The position numbers and the translations under genes are program-made. Under the pieces are notes generated by a model. It was given only the letters and a program-made list of their open reading frames with translations, was not told where the DNA came from and ran no database searches. A stretch of 64,000 bases of DNA. It comes from Maribacter flavus. GTDB taxonomy: Bacteria; Bacteroidota; Bacteroidia; Flavobacteriales; Flavobacteriaceae. The DNA is taken from the NCBI RefSeq assembly GCF_008386635.1, contig NZ_VUOE01000002.1, positions 434,001 through 498,000 on the forward strand, in the 5' to 3' direction. Below, piece after piece: positions 17,051 through 24,908 of the stretch (position 1 is the stretch's first letter; each line of letters opens with the position of its first letter).

Positions 17051-17271
17051 ACGTTTAAAATTAAATTAATAGCTTGATTCTTAAATATTTCCTTTTGTAG
17101 AGGTATTTAACTCACCATAACAAATCCCTCAATGAGGGTTTCATTTTTTCTGGTTTTAAAATTTGAGTTTGTTAAAATTACGAAATTTCGTGCGCTATAT
17201 GAACTCATATCCCAATCATTTTAACAGGATTGGGAAATTTGATGGAGCTGCGAAGGAAAATACCGGCAATC

Positions 17272-17994
17272 CTATTTTTTATTGAAAAGCCCACGTAAAT
17301 CTGGATTATAGAATACAGCCACCTGTAGCCTGTCATAATTCACGGTTCTGAAATGATTTTTAAGATAACCGGCCTGTACACTTAGATTATGGGTCACATT
17401 AAGTCCCACTGCTGCATACAATCGGTTTTGGTCAAAGGCCTCGTTCTGTAGATTGATAAAAATTTCATCATAGAAATTCAAAAAGAAAATGTCCGTTAGG
17501 GGTACTGTCATCTGTAACCGATAGCGGGCACGGTGTTCAACTCTTTCATCAAAAAATGGACTATTTTCATTTTCAAGAGTTATAAAACGTTGTTCCAATC
17601 GATAGCGATGTTCAAATAAAAGTTCCCATACTTTATTCTTCAAAATGAACTGTTCAAAAATTCGGTTTTCCGAAATATTATCGGAAGCTGGTTCATCCAA
17701 ATCAATCAGGGCCGCCTCAAAATAAGTTGGATCCGTTTTTATATAGGCGTACCCCACAGTAGCAATGGCATTGTCATCAATGTGATAATTGAGACCTGTC
17801 CTAAGTAACAATTGATTGAAGTTTTTTGCCTGTTCAAAATATCGAAGTTGTGCTTCTGTATGGATGCTCCACTTCTCCGCAATCTGATTGGTGCCAAAAT
17901 ACATGTGCCAGCTTCCCAGTTTGTCTTCCCCAATCTCTTGGCCCAAGGCCGAATTCACAACAATACCCAATACAACAACTAGTAATCTCCTCAT
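17272..17994 (-). CDS. DUF2490 outer-membrane-like protein
   Basis: A 240-residue exported protein with a signal peptide (MRRLLVVVLGIVVNSALGQ). The remainder is a series of amphipathic strands (SWHMYFGTNQIAEKWSIHTE, LLLRTGLNYHIDD, EHRYRLEQRFI, YDEIFINLQN, LSVQAGYLKNHF), matching DUF2490, a family predicted to form a small outer-membrane beta-barrel. Function is unknown. It follows the S9 peptidase gene on the same strand after 53 bases. Confidence 0.85.
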   Translation of the reverse strand: MRRLLVVVLGIVVNSALGQEIGEDKLGSWHMYFGTNQIAEKWSIHTEAQLRYFEQAKNFNQLLLRTGLNYHIDDNAIATVGYAYIKTDPTYFEAALIDLDEPASDNISENRIFEQFILKNKVWELLFEHRYRLEQRFITLENENSPFFDERVEHRARYRLQMTVPLTDIFFLNFYDEIFINLQNEAFDQNRLYAAVGLNVTHNLSVQAGYLKNHFRTVNYDRLQVAVFYNPDLRGLFNKK

Positions 17995-18047
17995 AAATAT
18001 GCCTAATTCTGTATTTAAAAATTCAAGTCTTGAAATTAGACCTTTGA

Positions 18048-20024
18048 TTAAATATCGCTTTCCATGGATTCACCGTCCTCAATGGGCGTGCCTGCGTCGC
18101 CTTTGAGATAGACATCCAAAAATTGTAGTACCCTGCTGTAGGCCTCGATCTGGTTTTCCTTTTTTACAAATCCATGGCCTTCATCCTCAAAGAGCACGTA
18201 TTCCACGGGAACGCCATTTTTCTTGACGCCGGCCACGATTTCGTCCGATTCCACCTGAAGCACCCTAGGATCTTTGGAACCTTGTAGCACGATCAGGGGT
18301 TTGGTAACCTTATCGGTATGAAAAAGCGGGGAAATGGCCTTAAGCCGAACGGAATCCGCACTGTTGGGGTCTCCCAGCTCCAAATACAGGGCATCCTTAA
18401 AGGATTCCCACCAAGGTGGAATACTTCGTAAGGTCCTGATCCAGTTCGTTACCCCAAATAAGTTGACGCCCACGGCAAACTCTTCGGGTGTATAGGTCAA
18501 GGCCGCCATGGTCATATATCCTCCGTAGGAACCTCCAATAATCCCGATTTTGTCGCCATCGATTTCTGGTTGGGTGGCCAACCAATTCTTGCCCTCCACA
18601 CAATCCTTTAAATCCTTGTCGCCATGGTTGAGGTCGTCCATTTTGTAGAACGACTTGCCATAACCGCTGCTTCCCCGGTTGTTCACCGCCAACACGGCAT
18701 ACCCATGATTCACCAAGTATTGAATGAAGGAACTGAAATTCTGCCTGGATTGTCCGCCTGGACCACCGTGTACCCAAACCAAAGCCGGCACCTTGTTGGT
18801 TTCGGAAGCTTGATGGGGTTTGTAATAAATGGCAGGAATTTCCAATCCATCAAAGGATTTATACCGGATCACCTCCGCCGAGACCAAATCGCTTGGTTCT
18901 ATTTCCGGGTTCAGTACATTGGTAAGCTGTTTCAGCTCTTTGGTCTCTAAGTCATACACATATATATTACTGGGTGTTTGCGACCCGCCTGCGTAGAGAC
19001 TCATTAGTTTTTCGTCATCCGAAAAACCTACATTGGTGATGTCCATATTGGGTAGGGAGGGAAGGTCGATATTCGTTCCCGTTGCGGTCTCCGTAACGGC
19101 AATAACGTTCTTTGCGTCCTCGTTGATATAGGTTACCTGATAGGTGCCGTTCTCGGTGAAATAACTGCCCATAATATCCCAATCGCGCTCCATGACCTTG
19201 CTGCGTTCGCCAGATTGTATATCGTATTTCATTACATAGGAAAATTCGTTACCCAAATCGGTCGTGTAATACAACGCACCGCTGTCCGGAGTAAAATCCT
19301 GACCGCTATTGGCGCTCTGCGCTTCGTTGATCTGTGTCTTTTCACCCGTTTCCAAATTCTGAAGGAAGAGATTGGCATCATTCGTATTCAGGGATTTGGA
19401 GAGGGCCAGGTATTTTTGGTCCTTGCTTATAGGCCCAATGTCATAACCTTCATTGTTTTGATATATGAGTTGGGGTCTGTAATCCAAGAAATCCATTTGA
19501 TAGAGGTCCATATAGCGGGCATCCCGTTTGTTGGACGTGAAAAAGAAGCTCTTTTTATCGGCTGCCCACGCATGGAAACTCGCCCTTGCGCCCTCCTCAG
19601 GGGTCAAATCCGTAATGCTGCCATTGAGGTTTCTTATATAGATATGGTAGATTTCGTCGCCGTTTCCGTCCATCCTAAAGAGCATACGCTCGTCCTTGGG
19701 AAAATAGGAAATGGCAAACACCGAGGAACTGTCCGATTCCGTTACGGGCATCATCTCACCACCTTCTGTTGAAATTGTGTACATATTGTAGATGCCGGAC
19801 CTATTACTTGAAATCAAGAGCTTGCTATTATCCGGCGAAAAACTACCACCGCCAATGGCCTCGTTGTCCATCATTTGCTCAATGGTATAGGATTTCACCG
19901 TTTTAGTGATGGCAGCGTCCGGGTTTTCTTTGGGAGTTTCCTTGCAGCTCCATGCAATCATGGTAATAGAAGCAACCAGGGCTAAACCTTTTACAGGCAT
20001 ACATTTTAATAGTGTTCGTTTCAT
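18048..20024 (-). CDS. S9 family (prolyl oligopeptidase-type) peptidase
   Basis: A 658-residue lipoprotein (lipobox IAWSC) with an N-terminal beta-propeller (GGSFSPDNSKLLISS and other WD40-like repeats) and a C-terminal alpha/beta-hydrolase. The catalytic residues are Ser499 in IGGSYGGYM, Asp585 in GSKDPRV and His617 in DEGHGF; the oxyanion motif is WVHGGPGGQSR. It probably trims imported or periplasmic peptides. The frame opens at 20051, but ATG 20024 places the leader at the N-terminus. The methyltransferase gene upstream is separated by a degenerate hairpin repeat. Confidence 0.93.
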   Translation of the reverse strand: MKRTLLKCMPVKGLALVASITMIAWSCKETPKENPDAAITKTVKSYTIEQMMDNEAIGGGSFSPDNSKLLISSNRSGIYNMYTISTEGGEMMPVTESDSSSVFAISYFPKDERMLFRMDGNGDEIYHIYIRNLNGSITDLTPEEGARASFHAWAADKKSFFFTSNKRDARYMDLYQMDFLDYRPQLIYQNNEGYDIGPISKDQKYLALSKSLNTNDANLFLQNLETGEKTQINEAQSANSGQDFTPDSGALYYTTDLGNEFSYVMKYDIQSGERSKVMERDWDIMGSYFTENGTYQVTYINEDAKNVIAVTETATGTNIDLPSLPNMDITNVGFSDDEKLMSLYAGGSQTPSNIYVYDLETKELKQLTNVLNPEIEPSDLVSAEVIRYKSFDGLEIPAIYYKPHQASETNKVPALVWVHGGPGGQSRQNFSSFIQYLVNHGYAVLAVNNRGSSGYGKSFYKMDDLNHGDKDLKDCVEGKNWLATQPEIDGDKIGIIGGSYGGYMTMAALTYTPEEFAVGVNLFGVTNWIRTLRSIPPWWESFKDALYLELGDPNSADSVRLKAISPLFHTDKVTKPLIVLQGSKDPRVLQVESDEIVAGVKKNGVPVEYVLFEDEGHGFVKKENQIEAYSRVLQFLDVYLKGDAGTPIEDGESMESDI

Positions 20025-20106
20025 GGGATTGATTTTTTTGAATGTGAACATATCGGCTAAAAACCAATGTGCCTAAAGATACGGTAAATGAAATGTAAGG
20101 CCTACT

Positions 20107-20151
20107 TAAAAGTCCCCCTAAGTTTTTAAGGCCCGAAGTTTTGGGGCACTT
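20107..20151 (-). repeat. Degenerate type-A hairpin repeat
   Basis: Read on the plus strand, AAAAGTCCCCCTAAG is followed by an imperfect CCCC/GGGG stem and GCACTT. The opening matches AAAGTCCCCTCTAAA, the conserved start of the hairpin elements at 50149 and 51465. It sits just after the stop of the methyltransferase gene. It looks like a decayed copy of the same family. Confidence 0.4.
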
Positions 20152-20153
20152 GG

Positions 20154-20744
20154 TTATTTTCGCTCAAAAATCCCGAACAGTTCGTTTCCCTTTCTGGGCG
20201 GGATGGAATTGTAACACCGTGCAAATGTACGAACGGTAAAATAGGGGTCCAGATAGCCCAAATAAAGTTCCTTGTTGCCGCCAAAGGGCCTTTTTTCCAT
20301 ATCTTCCGTCAGGGGAAAATCGAACCAGAGCCCTGCAAGGATGCCATCAGGCTTGAGCAACCGGCGCATCTGCTTAAAGTATGCGCTCCTATTGGCATCC
20401 GTAGGTACTATGGAACAGAAAAAGGTCTGCTCCAGAATTAGGTCGTAGCTTCCTTCATGCGCAAAGAAATCGGCATGAATCACTTGGGCTTCGGGAAAAT
20501 GCGGGTTGCGTTTTTTGAACTCGGTCAACGGAATTTCGGCAACATCCAGTACGTGCACATTTTTAAAGCCGATTTCAAAAAGATATTCGGCCTCATATCC
20601 ATTACCGGCACCGGGTATCAGGATTTTTAGGTTTTTGTCCGTCAATTGGTCCGCGTATTCCTTGATGGGGGTGGAAGGGTAGCCAATGTTCCAGCCCGTG
20701 GTACCGGCCTCGTATCGTTGGGTCCAATAGGTTTTGTCGTCCAT
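20154..20744 (-). CDS. TPMT-family SAM-dependent methyltransferase
   Basis: A 196-residue methyltransferase of the thiopurine S-methyltransferase fold: YWTQRYEAGTTGWNIGYPS at the N-terminus, the SAM-binding LIPGAGNGYEAEYL, VHVLDVAEIPL, and DLILEQTFFCSIVP in the region corresponding to motif IV. Substrates may be small thiols, selenium or tellurium compounds, or halides; the sequence does not decide. The frame is open to 20837, but ATG 20744 (MDDKTYW) matches family starts and leaves a normal divergent promoter region with the gene at 20880. Confidence 0.88.
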   Translation of the reverse strand: MDDKTYWTQRYEAGTTGWNIGYPSTPIKEYADQLTDKNLKILIPGAGNGYEAEYLFEIGFKNVHVLDVAEIPLTEFKKRNPHFPEAQVIHADFFAHEGSYDLILEQTFFCSIVPTDANRSAYFKQMRRLLKPDGILAGLWFDFPLTEDMEKRPFGGNKELYLGYLDPYFTVRTFARCYNSIPPRKGNELFGIFERK

Positions 20745-20879
20745 AGCGGCGTGCTTAGAAAGACGAAAATAAGGACATTTTTGATAGCCATGCCGCTGTG
20801 GGTGCAGATCATACAAATTCGGTGTCCATTTATACACAATTTACCTATCTTCGGCGGATTAAAATCAAGCGGACCAAAC

Positions 20880-23800
20880 ATGAGAAATTACCTGTATTTG
20901 CTTTTCTTTTCCATCATTCTTTTTAATAGTGTATTCTCCCAGGAAGACCCCAAATGGCTTCGGTATCCGGCTATCTCCCCTGATGGTTCCACCGTCGCCT
21001 TTACCTATAAGGGAGATATTTACCGGGTTCCCAAAGAAGGGGGTGTTGCGCAGCAATTGACCTTCCACAAGGCGCACGATTATCAGGTCGTATGGAGCAA
21101 GGATGGGGACTCGCTGGCTTTTGCCTCCAACCGATTCGGGAATTTTGATATCTACGTAATGAACGCCAAAGGGGGCGAAGCGACCCGATTGACCTTCCAC
21201 AGCAACGATGAGACGCCCTACTCGTTTTCGGCGGATGATACAAGCGTCATTTTTGGAGCTGCACGTCAGGATGATGTGAAACATCGGCAGTATCCCATGG
21301 GACAACAACCGGAGCTGTATAGTGTTCCCGTCATTGGTGGTCGGGTTAACCAGGTATTGACCGTCCCTGCGGAAGATGTACAGGTAAATTCCGAGGGCAC
21401 TTTGATGGTCTATCACGATAAAAAAGGTTATGAAAATACGTTCAGAAAACACCATACATCTGCCATTACGCGCGATATTTGGAAATACGATGTAGCGACC
21501 GGCACACATACCAAGCTAACCAGTTTTAACGGGGAGGACCGTAATCCTGTTTTCAGTGACGATGGTAATTCCCTCTACTACCTCAGTGAGGAAAGCGGGT
21601 CTTTCAACGTCCATACATTGAATCTGGAAAATCCCGAAAATAAGGAGCAATTGACCTCCTTCAAGACCCATCCCGTTCGGTTTTTAAGCATCGGGAACGG
21701 GATTATGGCCTTCAGTTATGATGGGGAGCTCTATACTTTTGAGGAAGGTGGCGAACCTCAGAGGGTGGATGTGATCATCCGCACACAATCGGCCTCCAAT
21801 GCGGTGGAATACGTTTCCGTCAATGGCGGAGTCAGGGAAATGGACATTTCGCCCAATGGGAAGGAAATCGCCTTTATTAGTCGGGGCGAGGTATTTGCCA
21901 CTTCGGTAGATGGCACCATGACGAAGCGATTGACCAATACGCCGGAGCAGGAACGTTTTTTAAAATATATGCCAGATGGCAAGGCCATCGCCTATTCCAG
22001 CGAGCGAAACGGTAAATGGTCTATTTTCAAGACCGTAAAACAGCGTACCGAGGAAACCTATTTTTTTGCTTCCACCTTGGTAAAGGAGGATACCTTGGTA
22101 ACCGATAGTACCGATGTCTATTTGCCTGAATTCTCGCCAGACGGTAATCTAGTCGCTTATGTGGAAGGGCGTAGAACCTTGAAAGTCAAAAATTTAAAAA
22201 CAAAGGAGACCGTTATCTTACTAACGCCAAAGGATTTGTACCATTTCTCCGATGGGGACCAATACTATCAATGGAGCCCGGATAGCAAATGGTTGTTGGT
22301 GGATTGGGGCGTTACTTTGAGCAACAATGAAATCCTTTTGATTTCTGCCGATGGCAAGACCCGTAAGAACCTTACCGAAAGTGGCTACTATGACATGCAG
22401 CCCAAGTGGATTGGTGAAGGCAACCAGATCATTTGGTTCTCCAACAGACACGGCTTAAAAAGCTATGCCACCAGTGGGCAGTCGGAATTCGATGTCTATA
22501 CCATGTTCCTTACCAAGGATGCGTGGGACAAGTTCAATCTGTCCAAGGACGAATACGATTTGATGAAATTGATCGAGGAAGGCGATAAAAAGGAAGAGGA
22601 CAAAGAAGAAAATAAGGACGAAAAAAAGAAAAAGAAGAAGGACGAAGACACTAAGGAGGAACCCGTAAAACCCCTGAAGTTCGATTTGGAGGGCACCGAG
22701 GATAGGAAAAGCCGACTCACCATCCACTCCTCAAAATTGAGCGATGCCGTGTTGTCCAAGGACGGTGAAAAACTGTATTATCTCACGCGTTTTGAGGAGG
22801 ATCTGGACCTTTGGGAAACGGAAATCCGTACCAAGGAGACCAAAAAATTACTGTCCCTAGGCGCAAAATCAGGAGGTTTGCAATGGGATAAAAAGCAGGA
22901 AAACCTCTTTTTGTTGGCTGATGGCAGCATATCCAAAATCGATGTAAAAGCCGGGAAGAAGGAACCTGTAAAATTGAAATCGGAAATGGTCTTGGATGCT
23001 GATGCCGAACGCCGGTATATGTTCGACCATATTTGGTTGCGAACCAATGGTATTTTCTATCACAGCAACTTTCACGGTATCGATTGGACCGCTATGCGTA
23101 CCGAATACGAAAAATACCTGCCCTTCATTGGGAATAATTATGAGTTCGCGGAAATGATATCGGAACTATTAGGTGAGTTGAATGTTTCACATGCCGGAGG
23201 CAGGTATAACGACACTATCGATAATGGCGATGAAACTGCATCCTTGGGCATTTTTATGGACTATGCCCATACAGGCAACGGAATCAAAATCGCTGAGATC
23301 ATCAAAGGCGGGCCTTTGGACAAGGCCGGCTTCAATTTAAAGCCGGGGATGATCATCGAAAAAATAAATGGGGAAACCCTACTGTCCGATCGTGATGTAG
23401 CCAGTTATTTGAACCGCAAGGAAGGCGAATTTTTGTTGTTGGATATCATCGGTGAGAACAAAACCCAAAAGCAAATTACCGTTAAGCCCATTTCCTTGGA
23501 TGCCGAGGGCGATTTGTTATATAATCGGTGGGTGGAAACCAATGAAAAGGAAGTACTTGAAAAAAGTAAAGGTACTTTGGGCTACGTACACATTCCAGGA
23601 ATGAGCGACGGACCCTACCGCTCCATTTACGAGGAAATGATGGGCAAGTTTTTCGACAAAAAAGGGGTTATTGTGGATACCCGATTTAATGGTGGGGGCG
23701 ACCTGGTGGCCGATCTGGCCATGTTCTTTACCGGCGAGGCCTTTTTATCCTACGAGACAGAAGATCGGGTGGTAGGAGGGGAGCCCACTTCGCGCTGGAC

Positions 23801-24122
23801 CAAACCAACGTTGGCCCTATACAACGAGTCCATGTACAGTGACGGTTCCTGCTTTGCCAGCGGTTATACCGAATTGAAAATTGGGACTACGGTGGGGATG
23901 CCGGTTCCAGGGACCTGTAGCTTCGCAGGTTGGGAGCGTTTGCCAAACGGAGGCGTTTGGGGCGTGGTGCCCGTTAGTGCCAAGAACAAGGCAGGGGAGT
24001 GGATGGAGAACAATGAGACCGACCCAGATATCCTTGTCAAAAACCAACCCGAGGTCATCGCCAAAGGCCGTGATCAGCAATTGGAAAAATCCATTGAGGT
24101 TTTGATCGGGCAGGTGAAGTAG
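20880..24122 (+). CDS. Tricorn-type protease (S41)
   Basis: A 1080-residue secreted protease with a signal peptide (MRNYLYLLFFSIILF). Two WD40-like propellers follow (residues about 20-560, e.g. YPAISPDGSTVAFTYKGDIY), split by a lysine/glutamate-rich linker at about 575-600, then a core domain with Ser770-His771 in ELNVSHAGG, a PDZ domain, and the S41 domain with VDTRFNGGGDLV. The catalytic Ser987-Asp988 are in MYSDGS, with the probable partner Glu1046. All expected Tricorn active-site residues are present. It likely degrades oligopeptides in the periplasm. An in-frame extension to 20646 is rejected because the leader starts at 20880. Confidence 0.93.
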   Translation: MRNYLYLLFFSIILFNSVFSQEDPKWLRYPAISPDGSTVAFTYKGDIYRVPKEGGVAQQLTFHKAHDYQVVWSKDGDSLAFASNRFGNFDIYVMNAKGGEATRLTFHSNDETPYSFSADDTSVIFGAARQDDVKHRQYPMGQQPELYSVPVIGGRVNQVLTVPAEDVQVNSEGTLMVYHDKKGYENTFRKHHTSAITRDIWKYDVATGTHTKLTSFNGEDRNPVFSDDGNSLYYLSEESGSFNVHTLNLENPENKEQLTSFKTHPVRFLSIGNGIMAFSYDGELYTFEEGGEPQRVDVIIRTQSASNAVEYVSVNGGVREMDISPNGKEIAFISRGEVFATSVDGTMTKRLTNTPEQERFLKYMPDGKAIAYSSERNGKWSIFKTVKQRTEETYFFASTLVKEDTLVTDSTDVYLPEFSPDGNLVAYVEGRRTLKVKNLKTKETVILLTPKDLYHFSDGDQYYQWSPDSKWLLVDWGVTLSNNEILLISADGKTRKNLTESGYYDMQPKWIGEGNQIIWFSNRHGLKSYATSGQSEFDVYTMFLTKDAWDKFNLSKDEYDLMKLIEEGDKKEEDKEENKDEKKKKKKDEDTKEEPVKPLKFDLEGTEDRKSRLTIHSSKLSDAVLSKDGEKLYYLTRFEEDLDLWETEIRTKETKKLLSLGAKSGGLQWDKKQENLFLLADGSISKIDVKAGKKEPVKLKSEMVLDADAERRYMFDHIWLRTNGIFYHSNFHGIDWTAMRTEYEKYLPFIGNNYEFAEMISELLGELNVSHAGGRYNDTIDNGDETASLGIFMDYAHTGNGIKIAEIIKGGPLDKAGFNLKPGMIIEKINGETLLSDRDVASYLNRKEGEFLLLDIIGENKTQKQITVKPISLDAEGDLLYNRWVETNEKEVLEKSKGTLGYVHIPGMSDGPYRSIYEEMMGKFFDKKGVIVDTRFNGGGDLVADLAMFFTGEAFLSYETEDRVVGGEPTSRWTKPTLALYNESMYSDGSCFASGYTELKIGTTVGMPVPGTCSFAGWERLPNGGVWGVVPVSAKNKAGEWMENNETDPDILVKNQPEVIAKGRDQQLEKSIEVLIGQVK

Positions 24123-24146
24123 GCTGGCCATATAACGTACAAGTAA

Positions 24147-24184
24147 GTTATTCTGATCACGCGCATGGCCAAGAAGAAGAATCT
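24147..24184 (+). repeat. 38-bp direct repeat, left copy
   Basis: Begins GTTATTCTGAT and ends GAAGAAGAATCT. It matches the copy at 24707-24744 at 30 of 38 positions in the same orientation; the pair brackets the acetyltransferase gene. The family resembles a TCATTCTGAGCG-type dispersed repeat I recall from bacterial genomes, but that was not checked. Confidence 0.6.
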
Positions 24185-24262
24185 ATTAAAATACCATCAA
24201 GTCCTGGGTTTGGTGCCATAATGAATGAACAACTACAAACTTACCACTTTTAAACGCGTACT

Positions 24263-24679
24263 ATGAACCCAGTGACCAACCTAAAGTCTATACAGGAACT
24301 TTTGAAAGCGAACGACCTGCCCTTTGAAGATTTGGTAGAATCCAAAGTGGCCTTTTTGACCAAGGAAAAAAATGGCGAACTTATTGGATGTATTGGCATC
24401 GAAACATACGAAATGGATGGTTTGCTGCGTTCCTTGGCGGTAGACGATGCCCATAAAGGAAGAGGGGTGGGTAAGGAGTTATTGGACGAACTTTGTGAAA
24501 CCAGTAGGCAAAAAGGTATACAACGATTGCACCTTCTGACCACTACGGCAGATGCCTATTTTAAACGTTATGGTTTTGCTGTAACGGAACGGTCCACCGC
24601 TCCTACGGCCATCCTTGGAACTACCGAATTCTCTGAAATATGCCCTTCCAGTTCCGTGTACATGGTGAAGGAACTTTAA
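24263..24679 (+). CDS. GNAT acetyltransferase, ArsN2-like
   Basis: A 138-residue GNAT protein. The acetyl-CoA loop is in LAVDDAHKGRGVGKELLDEL, followed by the strand LHLLTTTADAYFKRYGF and the ending EFSEICPSSSVYM. These C-terminal motifs fit the ArsN2 subgroup, which is linked to arsenic resistance. No ars genes are next to it, so the substrate is open. The gene stands alone between two 38-bp direct repeats and is transcribed toward the AT-rich island, a setting that suggests it may have been moved as a unit. Confidence 0.85.
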   Translation: MNPVTNLKSIQELLKANDLPFEDLVESKVAFLTKEKNGELIGCIGIETYEMDGLLRSLAVDDAHKGRGVGKELLDELCETSRQKGIQRLHLLTTTADAYFKRYGFAVTERSTAPTAILGTTEFSEICPSSSVYMVKEL

Positions 24680-24706
24680 TTCTATTCCTATTCCTCCCAT
24701 TTTCTT

Positions 24707-24744
24707 GTCATTCTGATGACGAGCGTAGCGAGGAAGAAGCATCT
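24707..24744 (+). repeat. 38-bp direct repeat, right copy
   Basis: Begins GTCATTCTGATGACGAGCGT and ends GAAGAAGCATCT. It is the partner of 24147-24184 (30 of 38 identical) and lies 27 bases after the acetyltransferase stop. Confidence 0.6.
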
Positions 24745-24877
24745 CTTTATTGACCGATCCTCCCCGTTCATTTCAAACAAAACGCTACATATTTACCTTT
24801 CTCTTGCCAAAACCAATAATTTGTAGGATTTTTAGGGTAATCCCTCTAAATTAGAAATATATCAACTTGTTACTATA

Positions 24878-24885
24878 TACATTTG
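24878..24885 (+). promoter_or_regulatory. Bacteroidetes-type -7 box for DUF262 gene
   Basis: TACATTTG matches TAnnTTTG exactly and lies 23 bases before the ATG at 24909. No TTG is found at the proper distance upstream, so the promoter is incomplete or depends on another factor. Confidence 0.4.
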
Positions 24886-24908
24886 TTGGCATTCATTAAA
24901 AATAAACT

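Noticed and set aside
17120-17150. CCCTC-AAT-GAGGG hairpin as a terminator of the DUF2490 gene
   Set aside because: The T-rich side lies on the wrong strand for that gene, and the stem is only 5 bp.
20646-20879. 78-residue N-terminal extension of the Tricorn-type gene
   Set aside because: A signal peptide begins at 20880, and the extension is antisense to the methyltransferase gene start.
22575-22670. Lysine/glutamate-rich stretch in the Tricorn-type gene as a frameshift
   Set aside because: The frame continues into the conserved core, PDZ and S41 domains; it is a charged linker.
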